From Candidatus Gastranaerophilales bacterium (GTDB lineage: Bacteria > Cyanobacteriota > Vampirovibrionia > Gastranaerophilales > Gastranaerophilaceae), in NCBI GenBank assembly GCA_016280955.1, contig JAEEHV010000065.1, positions 1 to 64,000 on the forward strand: 64,000 bases of DNA. Reading direction: 5' to 3'. This document shows positions 61,779 through 64,000 of the stretch, in pieces (positions within the stretch are counted from its first letter, which is position 1; every line of letters starts with the position of its first letter). The position numbers and the translations under genes were made by a program. Under the pieces are notes generated by a model, which saw only the letters and a list, made by a program, of their open reading frames with translations, did not search any database and was not told the DNA's origin.

Positions 61779-62206
61779 TTAGACACTGGCAAACAATTCG
61801 GACTTAAGTCTGATTAAGTAGAGTAACCTCCACCTGAAGGACTTACTCAAGCATTTATCTTGGATGAAAAATTTATTGATAATGATTCTGCTGCACTTGT
61901 TTTTGTGACAATATTTTCTATGCTCCCAGATTTTCAGCTATGCACTAAAAATGTTGTAAAAACAGTAGAAAAAATAGTGAAGCTACTGTTTTCAGTTATC
62001 AGTTTAAATATCATGAAGGATTTTGTGTTGTTTCCTTTGATAAAAACGAAAAAGTTTAAAAAATAGAAGAAAAACCGGGAATAAAAATTACTTATTTGGA
62101 AGAAATTGCTTATAGAATGAGATTTTTAAATAAAGAACAAATTATAGAGACTGCAAACCAATACAAGAAAAATGAATATTATTCTTACGTTAGATCCTTA
62201 AATTAA
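61779..62206 (+). pseudogene. rmlA: glucose-1-phosphate thymidylyltransferase (rmlA/rfbA) remnant
   Basis: LDTGKQFGLKSD*VE*PPPEGLTQAFILDEKFIDNDSAALV... then, in other frames, ...KPGIKITYLEEIAYRMRFLNKEQIIETANQYKKNEYYSYVRSLN*; in-frame stops and frameshifts. Confidence 0.85.
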
Positions 62207-62923
62207 TCTTTTGAAGGCATATGTCAAAAGAAAATAATGATTCAAAAAACTAGAAAACAATATAAAAGATATAATAAAAATAGTTATATTATTTCTTTTA
62301 TTATTAATGATAGCCTTTCAATTAGTTATACTTACAAATTTTTATTCTTCATAATAGCCGTATTTATTAAAATACTGGTTTTTTAAAAACACAAACATTA
62401 AGGGGAAGAATATCAAGCTAATTGATGTGATGCTAAAAATGGGATTATGGAATATAAACTTTAAGATAATACCAGAGATGTAATAATTTTATATTTTTTC
62501 TGTATTATTGTAACTCGCATTTTTGCATCTGGCGTTGGACTTAAAAGAAATTCCAATCCATATTTCTATTTCTTCTATTTATAATGTCATCCTCTAAACT
62601 AACTTTAGCCCTATTAAATCAAAAAGGTATAAATTACCCTATAAAGTGGACACAGAATAGACACAGAATTTACCCCTATATCGGAAGGAAGTTAAGTTTT
62701 ATAAAGAACTCTAAGAATGAATTAAAAGACTATCCTATTATTAGTGATTATTAGAATGTCTGCAAATAGATTTTCCTGATAAGTGACTTCTTATTAATTC
62801 CTCATGCAAATTAATTATACCCAAAACATGAAATATTAACCATTGGAAAAAATTATTGCATGAGAACTATATATTGCTGACATTTTGTCTGTTAAGATTA
62901 AAGAAAATTTTTTAATATAAACC

Positions 62924-63382
62924 CTATATTATCTTTGCATTTTTCTTTAACAATTCATCGGCATTATTCCTTATATCCTGAGGTAGTTGTGCATCAAGTG
63001 ATATTTTGGATACTACTGCTATTTCATCTTTTGAAAGCTGTCTGGTATTATCTGAAATCCATTTATACCCTTCTATAACTCTCCTGCTTGATTCAATAAA
63101 TCTTTTTATGGCACTATCCGGAGCCGTTTTAGCTTGTCTTACTTCTGCCAGTCTTTTTGTCAATGCTCCTGATATTTTAGGAGTAATATCTATGCTTTTG
63201 CAAAATTTCGTAAACTCTGCCTGCTCTATAAAAACATTTTTTGGTAATGTTTTAATTTTTTCAAGAACTTCCGGTTCTTTAGCAAATGCCTTTGATGTAA
63301 GATACTTCCCTTTAAAAGCAGTCTTTTGTATTACATTATAGTGATTATTATTTATTATATAGTTTTGAACTGACAGATTCAT
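62924..63382 (-). CDS. hypothetical protein with N-terminal AFKGK motif
   Basis: MNLSVQNYIINNNHYNVIQKTAFKGKYLTSKAFAKEPEVLEKIKTLPKNVFIEQ; start at internal Met after gaaaggaag RBS. Confidence 0.7.
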   Translation of the reverse strand: MNLSVQNYIINNNHYNVIQKTAFKGKYLTSKAFAKEPEVLEKIKTLPKNVFIEQAEFTKFCKSIDITPKISGALTKRLAEVRQAKTAPDSAIKRFIESSRRVIEGYKWISDNTRQLSKDEIAVVSKISLDAQLPQDIRNNADELLKKNAKII

Positions 63383-63538
63383 ATAACTTCCTTTCTTTTT
63401 GCATCTTATACCTTTATCGCAATACAATAATTTTTACTGTATATATGTTACAATTAGGAAATAATTAAATTTATCCCCCAGTCAGGCAATAGCTGTTTGA
63501 CCTATCGAATTAGATAATCGTATGGAAAGGAGAAGAAA

Positions 63539-64000
63539 ATGGAAAATGATAAAAAAATATCGGTGTATATAGTTGAAGACTACTTACTGACAAGAGTTAC
63601 ATACAAAAAAGCAATGAAAGATTATCCTGAAATAAATATAAAAGGTGACTTTGAAACGGCAGAAGAATGTATTGATGCACTGGAAAAGGAACCGGTTGAT
63701 GTTATACTCATGGATTTAGGATTACCTTATATGACCGGCATAGAAGCAACAAAAATTATTCACAGAAACTATCCTGATGTAAAAATTATTATCCTAACTT
63801 CACACGAAAATGATGATGAAGTATTATCGAGTTTGGCATCAGGAGCCAATGCATACGCATTAAAAGATATTGAAACCAAGAAACTTATTAATTTAATTCA
63901 CACGGTAAATGAAGGTTCTATATGGATAGACCCGAGAATAACCAAAATAGTTCAAAAGACATTTTATAAAGCAGAACCGATTGAAAAAGAAGATTTTAAT
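63539..64000 (+). CDS. response regulator receiver domain protein (3' end outside window)
   Basis: MENDKKISVYIVEDYLLTRVTYKKAMKDYPEINIKGDFETAEECIDALEKEPVDVILMDLGLPYMTGIEATKII...IIILTSHENDDEVLSSLASGANAYALKDIE. Confidence 0.93.
   Translation, partial: MENDKKISVYIVEDYLLTRVTYKKAMKDYPEINIKGDFETAEECIDALEKEPVDVILMDLGLPYMTGIEATKIIHRNYPDVKIIILTSHENDDEVLSSLASGANAYALKDIETKKLINLIHTVNEGSIWIDPRITKIVQKTFYKAEPIEKEDFN

Noticed and set aside
62584-62754. 56-aa ORF MSSSKLTLALLNQKGINYPIKWTQNRHRIYPYIGRK...
   Set aside because: No clear RBS or homology; may be chance, kept only as a caveat to the repeat at 62648.

Overview
AT-rich bacterial chromosome segment. Gene content and protein style suggest a gut-type Cyanobacteria/Melainabacteria (Gastranaerophilales-like) genome; this is inferred, not proven. 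Left part (1-37.7 kb) is mostly housekeeping: start of the S10 operon (rpsJ, rplC, partial rplD), glyA, fusA, argS, tRNA-Pro, a MarR/HlyD/TolC efflux set, AsmA-like and GT9 proteins, and several uncharacterised proteins including a 1919-aa protein with an internal duplication. 32.1-37.1 kb carries a row of mostly undescribed genes: a divergent kinase-fold candidate, a 603-aa unknown, a radical SAM protein and a tandem paralog pair. From 37.9 kb the window becomes more AT-rich: a short tyrosine recombinase, surface-polysaccharide genes, an integrase remnant beside tRNA-Lys, gmhA, then a mostly minus-strand polysaccharide locus (flippase, polymerase, pyruvyl transferase, many glycosyltransferases, CDP-glycerol/ribitol-type genes, priming sugar transferase, Wzz). 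It ends at a decayed rmlA pseudogene. Best candidates for something undescribed: two tandem ~42-aa paralogous microproteins (20.8-21.1 kb, absent from the ORF track), the tandem 'F-x-SKTPK / TGEI' paralog pair next to a kinase-like protein, and a recurring short N-terminal F-x-[SG]-[KQ] signature. No CRISPR array or rRNA was seen.
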